Of a stretch of 64,000 nt of DNA, positions 11,338 through 21,957 are shown in pieces. Source of the stretch: Powellomyces hirtus (taxonomy: Eukaryota; Chytridiomycota; Chytridiomycetes; Spizellomycetales; Powellomycetaceae); the NCBI GenBank assembly GCA_025526995.1, contig JAHLKG010000010.1, positions 186,001 to 250,000 on the forward strand. The letters are read 5' to 3'. The first letter of the stretch is position 1. The number at the start of each line of letters is the position of its first letter. The translations under genes and the position numbers were made by a program. The notes below the pieces were generated by a model. The model was not told the DNA's origin. It worked only from the letters and a program-made list of their open reading frames with translations, and did no database searches.

Positions 11338-12110
11338 TCGACCCTCGTGGGACTTCTCCACGTTCAAATTTGTTGTCAGACCAACCAGGTGACAGGGGAT
11401 CCCCCTAAGTATGGATGGGTGGCAACCCGTACTTCCTCTTGCAGTGCGCTATCGCGGGCCATTGCCGCACATGCAACACATATGTCAGCGAGTCTACACG
11501 TGAGATTCAGTACAGGGCAGTCTGTGGAACCTCGTCCTGCCAATTGCCAGGTTCTATCTGCGATCATAGCTCAATGCTTGAAGGTTATTATCCAATATGG
11601 TTCGCGATATGGATGTGTCCACATTCAAAAAATTGCAGCCCTTTAGATAGAGCCTAGTCCATTTTCAACCTCAGACCCGATTTCTATGGTCTCGACGGCG
11701 GAAGCATAGCAGTCGGTGTTTATCGGTCGTCTTAACGGTTCTGAGATCGCCAGTCATAGTCAAAGATGGATTGGATCTTGTAGGTTGAAGACTCCAGCTT
11801 TGCGAACATATGTGAGCTCCGTAATTTTACCGTCGCACTAGGCAAGGTGCCTCCGCTGTCAAACGAAAGGCAAATATTCCGAGAAAACTCCCGCTATGCA
11901 ACAAACACACTTCAGCACCAATTCTTGACACCAGCGCTGCATCTGGTCCATTGTCGTCATTTATCTTCGCTCGCCGTATCTTGGTGCATGCTGTAACTTC
12001 CACTTTCACACATTTGCAAACCTATGTGTATGGAAAACAGACGCGTCTGATCCATCGAGCTTCCCGCGAAATACAGTACCCGTAGCTCGCAGAATTTGGC
12101 GTACACAATA
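11338..12110. other. intergenic stretch, no gene recognised
   Basis: About 770 bases between the SOSS-B stop and SSU72 start, both on the plus strand, so it should hold the SSU72 promoter. Open frames at 11347-11657 have no recognisable similarity. Nothing repetitive is evident. Confidence 0.5.
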
Positions 12111-12961
12111 ATGTCACAACAGCAGCAGCAACAACAACAACGGCCTCCTTTCCAGCAAACGTTCCGACTAGCTGTGATATGTGCCAGCAATCAAAATCGT
12201 AGCATGGAAGCCCATAATGTTCTTCAGTAAGCCACAATGGAGATCATTCAATCACAAGCGCAATGCGGGAGACAACTGACTCAAGACTAAAGCGGGCTTA
12301 CGTAGAAAGGCAGGCTACGTCGTCTCCTCATATGGAACCGGTAGCGCAGTACGACTTCCGGGGCCGGCGGCCGATAAACCGAATATATATGCATTCGGGT
12401 TGCCGTATAACGACATGTTCAATGACTTATTGAAGAAAGACGCAAACTTGTGAGTTGAACGTTACAAGAATACAAAGACAAACGTCAGATAAGAATATAG
12501 ACTCATCCTTTTGTTTACCATTAAAGGTACAAAGCGAATGGTCTGTTATCCATGTTGGACCGAAATCGACGTATAAAAAGAGCCCCAGAGCGATGGCAAG
12601 AGTCCAGAGATGTGTTTGATGTCATAATATCATGTGAGGAGAGATGCTTCGATTCCGCTTGTGAAGGTTTGTAACACTGTCGGATGCAGACGTGCAAATA
12701 CTACATGTGTTCTTACATCAAGGTGTTTATTCCGTTGCAGACTTGAATAGCCGACCGTCCGACCTTAATCGACCCGTGCATTTAATCAACATTGAAATCG
12801 TCGACAACCATCAGGAGGCCGCAGTTGGCGGACAGCTGATATTACAACTGGTCAACATGATCGCTCAATCGCCAGATCGTGATGCCGATCTGGACCGGAT
12901 ACTCGACGACTTTTCTGCCAGGACAAAGGCCCAAGTGATGCATACTGTTTGTTTCTATTGA
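12111..12961 (+). CDS. SSU72: RNA polymerase II CTD phosphatase SSU72
   Basis: Dephosphorylates Ser5-P (and Ser7-P) of the Pol II CTD and acts in 3'-end processing and termination. Exons are 12111-12226, 12306-12449, 12527-12666 and 12741-12961, with all phases matching. The catalytic loop is C-x5-R with Ser, visible as [17 protein letters not shown]. Further family blocks are [51 protein letters not shown], and [17 protein letters not shown], where the D-N-H motif contributes the general acid. The stop follows the usual end HTVCFY. A poly-Gln stretch of eight residues after the start is the only unusual feature. Length (~206 aa) is normal. Confidence 0.96.
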
Positions 12962-13144
12962 AACATGACCATTTACGACGCAGATAGTATAGACTACTTT
13001 TCATTTGCATTCAAATGATGCTACAGCTAACTGCCTATGCAGAATATATGTACAACAGAAGGAGCTACAGCTACGCCCATACACGCATTTGCAAAACACT
13101 TACTCCAAAAATCTGGCTAGGATTCCCATTTTTGAATTGAACTT

Positions 13145-14357
13145 TCATACATTAGAGGCTGGTGCGTCTGTTTTGACCGTGAGACCTCGAACAGAGATGT
13201 CGTACACAACCTCTTCGATCTTCTTGATGTCGTATTTGATCCCATCAAACCGCTTCCGAAGTGCATCATTCTTGAGGTTGAGAAGTTGGAATCCAGAGTA
13301 AAGCTCACCAACGAATCTCGAGATGCTGATAATGCGGCCTTTCAGGACACCTTTCATCAAAATCATATGTGCGTCCATTAAACAACTCACCGCAGAGGAC
13401 GCTCAAAATCGCCTGCTGTGACACTATAAAGAGATGCGAGTAAACAGGCTCGTCTGCAAACAGATACCTGATCGATAATGACGAGGTACCAACCAGTTGA
13501 CGGCAAGACGGGACTGTGAGACGGGTGTGAACCTTTGTTAGCCCCGCGTCGACATTTTTACTTGCAGGCGTGGACTATACCAATTCGCTCGTCATGTTAA
13601 CAAGTCCGTGAAGATAGTCTTCAATCCCAATATGAAAGGCCTGGGAGTCTCCTCTCAGGTTCACTTCCGTTCCAAGCATTTCTTCCGCTTCCGGGATAGA
13701 GATGAGCTGTTCACTATGGAGATACTTCGTGTACGCCGATAGAAAGACCGCTGACAAAACAGTTTCAGCACCACACGAGGGAAAGGCGCAAGACAGTAGT
13801 ATTCCACCTTGTTGGAGCGGAAAGTTCCAGATGTTATTGTATCTGAGCATCGCCGGATTCATAAACATCGCTCCAGGGCTTTGTTACGCTGAAAGTGGTA
13901 AGACAGACCTGTAATATTGGCCAGGAGGCACTAGCTCAGCCACTTTCTTGATGGCCAGCCGGATTTCACTGAAGCGGGAAGCCGCAGCTTCAAGTTTCGT
14001 GGATATAACTGTGTTGGTGCGGTGAGCATATTCTTCACAAACACTTAAGGCTAGAGATAAGAAACACATACCCGTTTCCGTGGTTGCCGAGTGAACTTGA
14101 TTCAACGTGGCAGCTAAACAGGAGTTGTATCAGACATCAGAACAGCTTCCAAAATTGTCTAGTCTCTCTGTCATACCAACGGCCCGACAGAGCCGTTCCA
14201 GTCCTCTGACAGCATTTCGGATATTCTGCGTCCGACGGTGAACGCTTTAGACGATGTCCACGAATGTCACGAGTCAGCTAGTTTAAACTACCTCTCTGAG
14301 GTTTGTCTCGGTCTCCAAGGAGTTCTGGATGCTCTCGAAAAATTGAAGATCTGCCAT
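13145..14357 (-). CDS. TSN: Translin
   Basis: Forms the octameric ssDNA/RNA-binding barrel and, with TRAX, the C3PO endoribonuclease. Starts MADLQFFESIQNSLETETNL (14357-14292), then NIRNAVRGLERLCRAV (14225-14177). Conserved blocks follow: KVAELVPPGQYYR-YNNIWN (family P-x-QYYRxxxxW), SIPEAEEMLGTEVNLRG, FHIGIEDYLHGLVNMTSELS, VTAGDFERPL, ELYSGFQLLNLKNDALRKRF, DGIKYDIKKIEEVVYDISVR. It ends APASNV. Around 13330-13390 the joint between ERPLR and IISISRFVGEL does not close in phase with a canonical acceptor, so that splice is unresolved. The exon model has about eight exons. It converges with SSU72 and is divergent from the centrin gene, 160 bases apart. Confidence 0.9.
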
Positions 14358-14518
14358 CTTGATCAGGTTACTGGGAAGGCGAGACTAAGACTTTGAAGTG
14401 TGCTGAGACCAAACAAGCGTCGCGTTTCTGGCTTACGTGATCACGAGCGGAGTTACTGGCCTCCGGTTTGGAAAGAGCCGGGAGCCGCTAGTCTCTGCAA
14501 ACGCCACAGTTTGACAAC

Positions 14519-15629
14519 ATGACGAGCTCAAATCGTCTCTCAGTGTTAGAAAACAATGTTGGAGCAACCTCTCGCCGAGGATCCTTTGCTTTCCCTCCAC
14601 CCGCAAATGGGACAGTCGCGAATTGGACGGGTGTGTCTGCTGCTGATGCGATAGTTGGCGGGCTCCAATCCAGACGTTCCGTTAGACGAATGTCCGTCTC
14701 GTCTGCTTCTGGTGCCGAGTCGTCATTCACAGCCAACGTACCGAATAGCAACACCGCAGCGGGTAATGGTCGACCTGCTAGTAGAAGCTCCTTGTGGGCT
14801 ACGCCAGTGGAAAAAAAACAACCGACGGCCAATATGACAGTAAAGGCTCGCTCGGAAATGTCCTCTGAACAGAAACAAGGTGCTTTTCCATCGCTATATT
14901 GGCGACCGTGGGCTGTCAGGACTGATAGCAATTTTTTACTAGCCATCCGAGACGTCTTCAATCTGTTTGACACCGATGGTTCGGGAGACGTGGACGTGAC
15001 TGAGCTTCAGATCCTGATGCGAGCTCTTGGCCTAGATCCCAAACCCGGGGAGGGTATGTGAACTACCAATAACCCAGCTCTTCTTCTGGGCCACTTACAG
15101 TTTTCATTAGCGGAATTACTGGCTGCAACCTTTGACAAAGACGGCGACCCAACCTTAAATTTCGAAGAGTTTCTACAGCTCATGTCGACAAAAATGGCAA
15201 GTACCGTCCCAACAATTCTTTCCGTGAGCGACATTCAACTAAATCAGCCGGATCTCCGCAGGTGGAGGAAGATTCCCGCGAAAGCATGCTCAAATCATTC
15301 CAGGTTTTTGATATTGATGACCGCGGTAAGATTGGACTCCGAGAGTTGAAGGTGGGTTATTCGTGGAACCCCGTGAGAGGAATGGAAAACTTTTGCTAAA
15401 GTGTAATTTGAAAAACATGTAGCGGGTCGCGAAGGAGCTTGGCGAGGATCCAAGTGATTCCGATCTTTTGGCCATGTTGGCTGAATGCGACTATGACAAA
15501 GATGGAGAGATCAACTTTGAAGACTGGGTAAGGGTTATGGCAAAGTCGGTAAGTTCCTGCCCTCTACATGGCCCAGGTATTTCGGATGGCGCTGTGATTT
15601 TCTGCTAACGGCACATACAGACAATATAA
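14519..15629 (+). CDS. centrin/caltractin family EF-hand protein with long N-terminal extension
   Basis: Calcium-binding protein of centrosomes and basal bodies. Exons are 14519-14879, 14943-15053, 15111-15196, 15262-15351, 15423-15548 and 15621-15629. Four EF hands are visible. The canonical loops are [12 protein letters not shown] (first) and [12 protein letters not shown] (fourth). [12 protein letters not shown] (second) and [12 protein letters not shown] (third) are less regular. The centrin signatures [16 protein letters not shown] and MRALGLDPK match. The core is preceded by about 120 residues rich in S, T, A and R, which typical ~170-residue centrins lack. The intron at 15197-15261 has a GC donor (gcaagt). 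Calmodulin is excluded by the centrin-type insertion and helix sequences. A basal-body role is inferred from the family and the ciliary genes nearby. Confidence 0.85.
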
Positions 15630-16139
15630 GAAAAGCAAAGGAGATTTCAAATGTTGTATTAAGGGGAAGTTGTACGTCAATATCCCACGTTTCCGCTGTA
15701 TTTAGAGTAGTATATGGATATTAGTGTATGCTAAACAAATAGGATCGGAGGCCAAAGTGTCTCCGGGTCACCGGACGTATGGTAATTCTCAAAGCTCCGG
15801 GCTCTTATAGCGGCGATCCAGAAGGATCTTATCTCCAGGTGTCTACGATCAATAGTTTCCCGACGATCGTGTCACTTTTCAGGTACGAACCTAAATGCAA
15901 ATTGGCTTCCGGTTATGTTGGGGCAGGTCGGCAATGCCCAGGCCTTCAAAGACCCATATCACAAACTAGTGATGCAATGTTCCGCCATACACGTCGACAT
16001 CGCTGCTCCAATGCTGACGTGTTGGCGCGTGCCTTGATGAGACAGACGAATCCACGTACCCCAATTGTCTGCCGTGACTATTTATGCGGCTAACGTTGCT
16101 GAAAAATTCGCAATCACATTCTATGACGACGCCGAAAAT
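15630..16139. other. intergenic/5' region of the orphan membrane protein gene
   Basis: About 510 bases between centrin and the first in-frame ATG of the next gene. Coding-like frames here (for example a stretch reading FKDPYHKLVMQCSA near 15950, and VPQLSAVTIYAANVAEKFAI just before 16140) suggest one or more 5' exons of the membrane protein. I could not fix their splice sites. Confidence 0.4.
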
Positions 16140-17111
16140 ATGGCTCAAATTGAGCTGTATCGATTGCTCTGGTTCATAGCCCTCTTTGTCATGATCCAAG
16201 CTCACTTTCAATCGCATACAATTCGATTTACCAACAAAGTGAAAGTGCTGTACCTTCTCGCCACCTTGGTTCAGATCTTCTTACAGACCACCTTCTACTT
16301 GGCGACTGAATTAACGGGAAATCAGCGATATATAAATCGATTGCACCCAGTCATTTTGGTGCACATACTGGCCCGGATGGCCTATACATACTTCGTCTAC
16401 GTGCAATACGTCTGGCGCTTCCAATGTGTCTACTCTCGCGCTAGAAAAACACAGAAAGGTCTCGCATTCGCCACGGCATTGTACATCATTCTCCAGACTG
16501 TCGGCTCAATCTTTTACGCGGTGCTGCTGTTCAAATCGAGTGATATCAACGACTATATCGATCGATTAGTCGCTAGTAAAGTTTTGAAGTGGCCAGATTT
16601 CCAAAATGGGATGAACATGTCCGACACCCTGTTTTCCGCGATACTAGACGCGGTCATTCTGAGAGAAGTCTACCGATGCCAACTCCGAAAGATCGTCGAC
16701 GCAAATCGAATCATCAGATTCGTTCTATACAATGGGGCATCACTGCTCATCAACAGCGTTTTCCTCACAAAATCGTACGCGATCGCGGAAAATACTCAAA
16801 TGGGTCTTCTGTCAAACCAATTGGTAGTCGCCTTGACATTCGACTTCTTGAGCATGGACCTTCCTAGATTCCGTATCGATATGGACTCACGGAACAAGCA
16901 GCAAACACCAACCACTCGCAGACGAGCACCTGCAAGCGACAGTCTCGTCTCCATGGGAAACGATGACACATTGGAAAACCTGCACGAACCAGTGCGGCTC
17001 ACGACGACCCTCCGGAGTTCTTTTCGATCTTATGGATTAGTGGGTCGTTTGCTTAGATCAAACCAGCCACGCCCCACCTCAGACCCGACGACGGATGTAC
17101 AGCAAGTATAG
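16140..17111 (+). CDS. orphan membrane protein with seven predicted helices
   Basis: Not recognised as a named family. From the ATG at 16140 it is a single open frame of about 323 residues. Hydrophobic segments, roughly: LLWFIALFVMIQAHF; VLYLLATLVQIFLQTTFYLA; VILVHILARMAYTYFVYVQY; FATALYIILQTVGSIFYAVL; TLFSAILDAVILREVY; FVLYNGASLLINSVFL; LLSNQLVVALTFDFLSM. Short loops with basic residues alternate, and a cytosolic-looking tail of ~75 residues is rich in R, S and T. The layout resembles a seven-helix receptor or channel-like protein, but no signature motif (DRY, NPxxY, retinal lysine) is evident. The open frame extends upstream to about 16041 without ATG, so 5' exons probably exist. Function unknown. 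Confidence 0.65.
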   Translation: MAQIELYRLLWFIALFVMIQAHFQSHTIRFTNKVKVLYLLATLVQIFLQTTFYLATELTGNQRYINRLHPVILVHILARMAYTYFVYVQYVWRFQCVYSRARKTQKGLAFATALYIILQTVGSIFYAVLLFKSSDINDYIDRLVASKVLKWPDFQNGMNMSDTLFSAILDAVILREVYRCQLRKIVDANRIIRFVLYNGASLLINSVFLTKSYAIAENTQMGLLSNQLVVALTFDFLSMDLPRFRIDMDSRNKQQTPTTRRRAPASDSLVSMGNDDTLENLHEPVRLTTTLRSSFRSYGLVGRLLRSNQPRPTSDPTTDVQQV

Positions 17112-17515
17112 CCATCGGTCTCACAAAACGTTCTGCAATGAGGCGAAATCGGAGCGAGTTTCCTGGTTCATATCTTTTCGGCTTAAAAAAGCATTATTCG
17201 GGACACACCACTACGGCTACGGTCTTCTATCTATCAACCTCACATTATTTAATTCATAAATTACTCTCCGTTGGGTCTCGACATCGAAGGCTATGATATG
17301 TTCACAAGAAGTCAGGCCGGCCTGAAGCCGTAAATACTCCTGTTAACTGCTGCCTGCTGGGGAGCGGGTAATCAGCGTTGGGAGAAGCCCTGGAGCCAGG
17401 TGCCGAGGTCTCCAAGCCAAGAAGAGCACGAATATGTGCATAACTTTATTTTCGTTTGATGCTTAACATCATGCCAGTTGCCGTTCAGGCAGCGGGCGCA
17501 CAGATTGCGATATGG
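17112..17515. other. convergent intergenic gap
   Basis: About 400 bases between the orphan membrane protein stop and the Rab-like GTPase stop. No gene, repeat or RNA is recognised; 3' untranslated regions are expected. Confidence 0.5.
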
Positions 17516-18370
17516 CTATTCGGGGACTTTGAGCCGTGTCAGGACCTCGTCAAACAGTGCATCAAACAATTGAGAAACTCCTTCTCCCGTAACAGCCGAG
17601 GTCTCAAAATACCTAAATGCATACATGTGTCAGAAAGCTCCAGAACCAGTATCGATATGGCCTCGCATCGATATACCTAAACCCCAACATCTCCCCAAGT
17701 TCTCGCGCAACTCCACCGGTTCTCAAATCCGTTTTGGTCCCCACGACAAAGACTAATGGGATCGGATCCACAAACGCTTTTAGCTCATCCAGCCATCGAT
17801 CGACTGCGCCTTGAATTGACTCCACATCCTGACTCGCGTCCACCACCAGTAACACCCCGTGTGTGTCTTTGTAGAACTCGGTCCGGATTGCCTTGTAGTA
17901 CTCGGATCCACCAATGTCCCAAAAGTTCACCTTGACTGAGAGGTGAAGATACCGTGAGATTCAATCCAGCAGCCCAGGAAGCCAGCAGCCACCGAGAGCA
18001 CCATATCCACATACCCTCATCTCCTCCAACTACACATCCCTTGACTCCATAGTCAATCCCAATGGTCGAGATATATTCTGGGACATACTGAATCACGTCA
18101 AAGAAGAGGGTCATGTTAGCAAAACGTACTCTTTGTTCTACAGGCAAGATAACAGGGCACCTCCACTCACTCTTCCTTCGCAATATCGTTTTATCAAGCA
18201 GCTCTTCCCGACAGCTGGGTCTCCAAGGCTGAGGATTTTGATGCTGCGAGCAGATCACCATGAGACGCGTGAGCTTGAAATGGGCAGGCAGTGGTAGATG
18301 GTCGCCCATACCGCTTTGCGTCGCTTTTTGCTTTGATAGCCGTGCGAAGGTGCCCGGGAACTCTGTCCAT
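17516..18370 (-). CDS. Rab-like small GTPase, RBJ/DNAJC27-like without the J domain
   Basis: Exons are 18370-18312, 18243-18171, 18087-18015, 17935-17677 and 17612-17516, all in phase. It starts MDRVPGHLRTAIKAKSDAKR, then IKILSLGDPAVGKSCLIKRY (P-loop GDPAVGKS). Switch I is YVPEYISTIGIDYGVK and switch II is VNFWDIGGSEYYKAIRTEFY. The EFYKDTHGVLLVVD block is characteristic of RBJ/DNAJC27 Rab-like GTPases. The guanine-specificity motif reads GTKTDL rather than NKxD, and the final motif is YFETSA. The protein ends LTRLKVPE, about 185 residues. There is no C-terminal prenylation cysteine and no J domain, which vertebrate DNAJC27 carries after the GTPase. Confidence 0.82.
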
Positions 18371-18490
18371 TGCGCGTGGAAATCCTTCCTGAGGGCACAA
18401 GGTGAACTCCGTGCCCTGATATCTGACGCGTCAGGAATCGCTGACGACACGCGTCCCTTTCCCTTTCTCTCATTTCGCTGCTAAAGCAGA

Positions 18491-19505
18491 ATGTCAAAAG
18501 TTTTTCCTCCATCCTTCAGTGCCGCATATGCCTCTTACTCGCGGGCGTTGTCGATGTTATGCGATTCCAAAGGAGCCGAGAAGGGCCCCGGCTTGAAGAT
18601 GCTGGACGAGTGGATGTTTGCAGACTTTGCGCAGAGCGCTCGCAAAAATGGAAAAATGACTTCAGACGAACTGGTGTGAAGCTATCGACTTTCACTGCTA
18701 TTGAGACCGCCTTGCTGACGCCACATTCATTTGCCTCGTTAGGCTCGTGTGATGGAGTGGAAACTTTCTGTGAGCGAGCCGAAGCAGCCAAGGAAGACGC
18801 GCTCAAGAAGCTGATGCAATTATGCACTTTTTAGCGGGGAAAGTTTCGGCCTACGCTCATGGCCCTTGTCAAAGGGAACTCATCATCCGCGGTTGAGTCT
18901 ATTTCAAAGTCAGCCTTCGAGAAAGTAGGCAAGAATGACGCTGTTGAGGCGGTAAAAACTCTATCTGAGCTGAAAGGCGTGGGACCTGCCACCGCTTCCG
19001 GTACGTCCAATCTTTTGCGACGAACACGCGTAAAAGGTTGGTTAACTAACCCACGCAGCTATTAGCAATACTATCAGCGCATTCTCCATCTGTGCCATTT
19101 ATGTCCGACGAATCGCTCAGCGTATTTTTCCCGGCTAACAAGCTTCCATACACATTGCCAGCGTTCAAGACGCTGTTGGACATGTTGCAGAAGAAAGCTG
19201 ATGAATTGAATAAGGAGGATACGACGGGTGATTGGACGGCCGGGAAGTGCGAGCGTGCAATTTGGGCATGGTCTACGATCGAACGGCTTGAAAGCGCACC
19301 AAAGGCCAAGGATGTGGTTGAAACCAACCCGAGCAAACAAACAGAACGCGTGCCGAAAGGAGATTCTTCCGAAAAGAAGGAATCATCTGGGGCGAAGAAC
19401 AATAAAAGGAAGCCTGCGGCAAAGGTCGAGCGTGAAGTGGAAATTGCTGCCATTGAGACAACAGCGAGAAGAAGTAAACGGATAAAGGCGCAAGTAGCTA
19501 TGTAG
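18491..19505 (+). CDS. conserved uncharacterised protein with helix-hairpin-helix motif
   Basis: I do not know a named function. Exons are 18491-18673, 18743-18769 (a 27-nt microexon encoding ARVMEWKLS), 18835-19000 and 19059-19505. Conserved blocks are MEWKLS-RGKFRPTLMALVK, then LSELKGVGPATAS, a helix-hairpin-helix type GVGPATAS, then AHSPSVPFMSDES and a long helical region with ERAIWAWSTIERL. The basic C-terminus (KRKPAAK, RRSKRIKAQ) looks like a nuclear localisation signal. The junction after GVGPATAS closes in frame (giving AILAILSAHSP) only if one T is added to the TT at 19061-19062, a likely homopolymer undercall. DNA binding is inferred only from the HhH-like motif and the basic tail. 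Confidence 0.65.
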
Positions 19506-19628
19506 AGCAGCATAATCCACAGTGTTATCGTAACCATCTCCACAGAGAGGAATGGTGCAATCTAGTTTTGCTTTGCCAAATTGATCGTCTAAAAGTGTTT
19601 TTGAATACACCCTTGATTGGGGGAGGCG

Positions 19629-20658
19629 TCACTGTTGAGCAGAAGTGGAGGGAGCGCGAAAGTGGAGCTCGACGGCACGATCGTGCAGCACATAGCCGAC
19701 GCTGTCACCTATATTTACCACGACAAGCTCGCCCAAATCCGCTCTCGCAAGAGTCGTTTTTACCGTATCCAGATCAGCAGCAGATCCTTGGGGCATGAAG
19801 ACCTCGCCGCGAAGTATCCGTAACCCACCGAGAATCGGGGCGAGGATGTCCGCAGACGGTAGCTCAGGGACGATGACCATGAGACGCGTCATTCCAGTCG
19901 CTCGCACAGGATGCGGGAAAAAAACAAAGGTAGTCGCACCGCATAGCTCAACAAATGCAGCCGTTGAAGATACCGCGTCGAGATCGAGCGAAATCATGCA
20001 CGCTGTTGATGTTGCTACAGAGGGACGCTTCAACGCCGTTTCCCCAGACTTTGATGTAGCAGGAATAGCGCGTAACATGGGCTCCAGAATACGGTCCACC
20101 ATAGATTCCGGTGGAGTTCCCATGCGTATGGTCGTAGGCGCTCCATTCGCCATTCCAGGAACCATACGCTTCCAGATAATCGCGTGACCCAGCATATTGC
20201 ATAAACGCCAGCTCGTCAAGATACAATTCCGTGAATTCCACAGCTACGGGTGCCACTCGCAATTCTGCAGGCAGGTCGCCGTCAACTCCCATATCCATGT
20301 GGGCGGGATCAATCCCGCGCCGCCGCAAATCGGCACGTACGGCAGGGGGCCGGCACAGCGCGTTGCAATTTGGTCAGTGCCGCAAGCAGTTGCGGGTCCT
20401 CGCTGAGCGTACGTTGAGGCGGAGGACACAAGTCAGCATTGTTGTGCGAAAGACGGAAGAAGTAGTGCCGGGTGTGTCTCGGTGAGTGGCAAGGGCGCAT
20501 TCCTTCACTGCTGCGAACAATTCGTCCGCTACTCCGGGACTCAGCGCTTCCAAGAAGACGTGAAGAAGAAAGGTTTCTGATGATTCGTAGTTTAATTGAT
20601 CTTTTGGTTGTGCTATATGGCGTTCGAGCGATGTTGGAGCACGGATTGGAGCATCCAT
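19629..20658 (-). CDS. unidentified gene, probably frameshifted
   Basis: The frame 20219-19629 is open for 196 codons and reads protein-like (TTIRMGTPPESMVDRILEP, then LVVVNIGDSVGYVLHD). Upstream, in a second frame, GDLPAELRVAPVAVEFTELY and LDELAFMQYAGSRDYLEAYG continue naturally into it. In a third frame there is EDPQLLAALTKLQRAVP, preceded by an exon-like block (ALSPGVADELFAAVKECALA, 20658-20480). The first shift coincides with a CCCCC run near 20360. I recognise no family. Two one-base shifts within 500 bases mean either a pseudogene or indel errors; the start is not established. It is divergent from the EEP-family gene. Confidence 0.4.
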
Positions 20659-20942
20659 CCTTCGTGCGCGAAATTCCTAATGCCCCTCAGACAAATATCA
20701 GAGCTTTGGATACCATCCCGGTTTCTCGGGTGCGCGTCTTGGCACCAGGATAAGCCTCATCAATGCGATTTTCACGACGGAGCACTCGCTCCGCCAAAAA
20801 ATCCCAGCGTCCGTGTTTCGAGCGGAACCAAGGAAAGTTTTCTACGGTTTTGCAGTTTCGATCAGCTTACCTCATCGTGGTCGATCGTGATGGGAGTCGG
20901 TTACATTGTCGCTTGCATATCTTCGACTCGACGCTGTGTGTC

Positions 20943-21809
20943 ATGGCAGCAGACAGAACTTTCAAGCTTGTGTCCTTCAATATCTACAATGGTGGCATTG
21001 ACCCCGACACCACACCAGAGACCGCATCCACCTCGGCGCGAATGCATCAAATCTCATCTTTTCTCCTCCACCAAAACGCCGACATGATCGCCCTGACCGA
21101 ACTGAATCACTGGACAGCCTGCATGCTCGCTTCCGCAGCTGCGGGGTGGGGCCACGCGCACACCGCCATGATGGAAACCACCAACACGGCGTTCCGGATG
21201 GGGATCACGAGCAAGTGGCCCATGTCCCGTATTGAGAGAGTCGCGGAGGGGTTTTGGCATGGGATGCTGTGCGTGAGAGCTCATGTGGACTGTGATGGGC
21301 TGAAGGATGTGAATGTTGTGGTGACGCATATGAATCCGATGTCGGCTCAGGAGAGGAAGAAGGAAGCGTGTGCAATTGGGGAGTTCATCCGGTCTCGCAC
21401 TTTGCAGGACAACGGGGACTGCTGGATTGTTACCGGTGATCTGAACTCTCTGTCCCGCAATGATGAGCGGTTCTATCACCAAACTGGGATCACATCGCTG
21501 TTCAAGGGCAATGCGAAACTGACCCGCAAGTTCCTGACATCTGATGGTGATGTGGAGTATGGGGTGTTGACGCAGCTTGAATCGTTTGGCTTGTCCGATT
21601 TGAGCAGCAGCCACCAGGCAATTGACTACAGCGTGCCTACAGCTCTGGACGTTGACGAGATGCATGCTGTGAAAATGCGGCTGGATTACGCCTTTGGCAA
21701 TTCAACGATCCGCGATCGGTTCAAATGTACTGCAGCGATCGTGCGGACGGATGAGACGGCCCTACTATCTGATCACTATCCTCTTCTACTGACGGTAAGC
21801 GTACCGTAG
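20943..21809 (+). CDS. endonuclease/exonuclease/phosphatase (EEP) family hydrolase
   Basis: Single exon of 288 codons starting MAADRTFKLVSFNIYNGG. The EEP fold signatures are all present in order. SFNIYNGG carries the first metal/phosphate-binding Asn. LTELN carries the catalytic Glu. VTHMNPMSAQE follows, then IVTGDLNSLS with the Asp-x-Asn pair. MRLDYAFGN and the terminal LLSDHYPLLLTV supply the Asp-His dyad. Members act on nucleic acids, phosphoinositides or sphingomyelin, and nothing here decides the substrate. There is no signal peptide or membrane segment, so a soluble intracellular enzyme is likely. The organisation resembles standalone EEP proteins rather than AP endonucleases, whose DNA-contact motifs I do not see. 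Confidence 0.85.
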   Translation: MAADRTFKLVSFNIYNGGIDPDTTPETASTSARMHQISSFLLHQNADMIALTELNHWTACMLASAAAGWGHAHTAMMETTNTAFRMGITSKWPMSRIERVAEGFWHGMLCVRAHVDCDGLKDVNVVVTHMNPMSAQERKKEACAIGEFIRSRTLQDNGDCWIVTGDLNSLSRNDERFYHQTGITSLFKGNAKLTRKFLTSDGDVEYGVLTQLESFGLSDLSSSHQAIDYSVPTALDVDEMHAVKMRLDYAFGNSTIRDRFKCTAAIVRTDETALLSDHYPLLLTVSVP

Positions 21810-21957
21810 AAAAACCAGCAACAAGGAAAGCGACATCCAGCGGATAGAGACGATATCTATTCTAATATAATACAAGGAGAAATAAAATGGCAAATGTTCA
21901 TAAAATAAAGGGGAAAGGCGTTGGCTGATCGGCGGGACCGAGTCTGTGAGCACCGAA

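Noticed and set aside
21054..21665. 203-codon minus-strand open frame inside the EEP gene
   Set aside because: It is antisense to an intact EEP hydrolase with all catalytic motifs, and there is no independent evidence for it.
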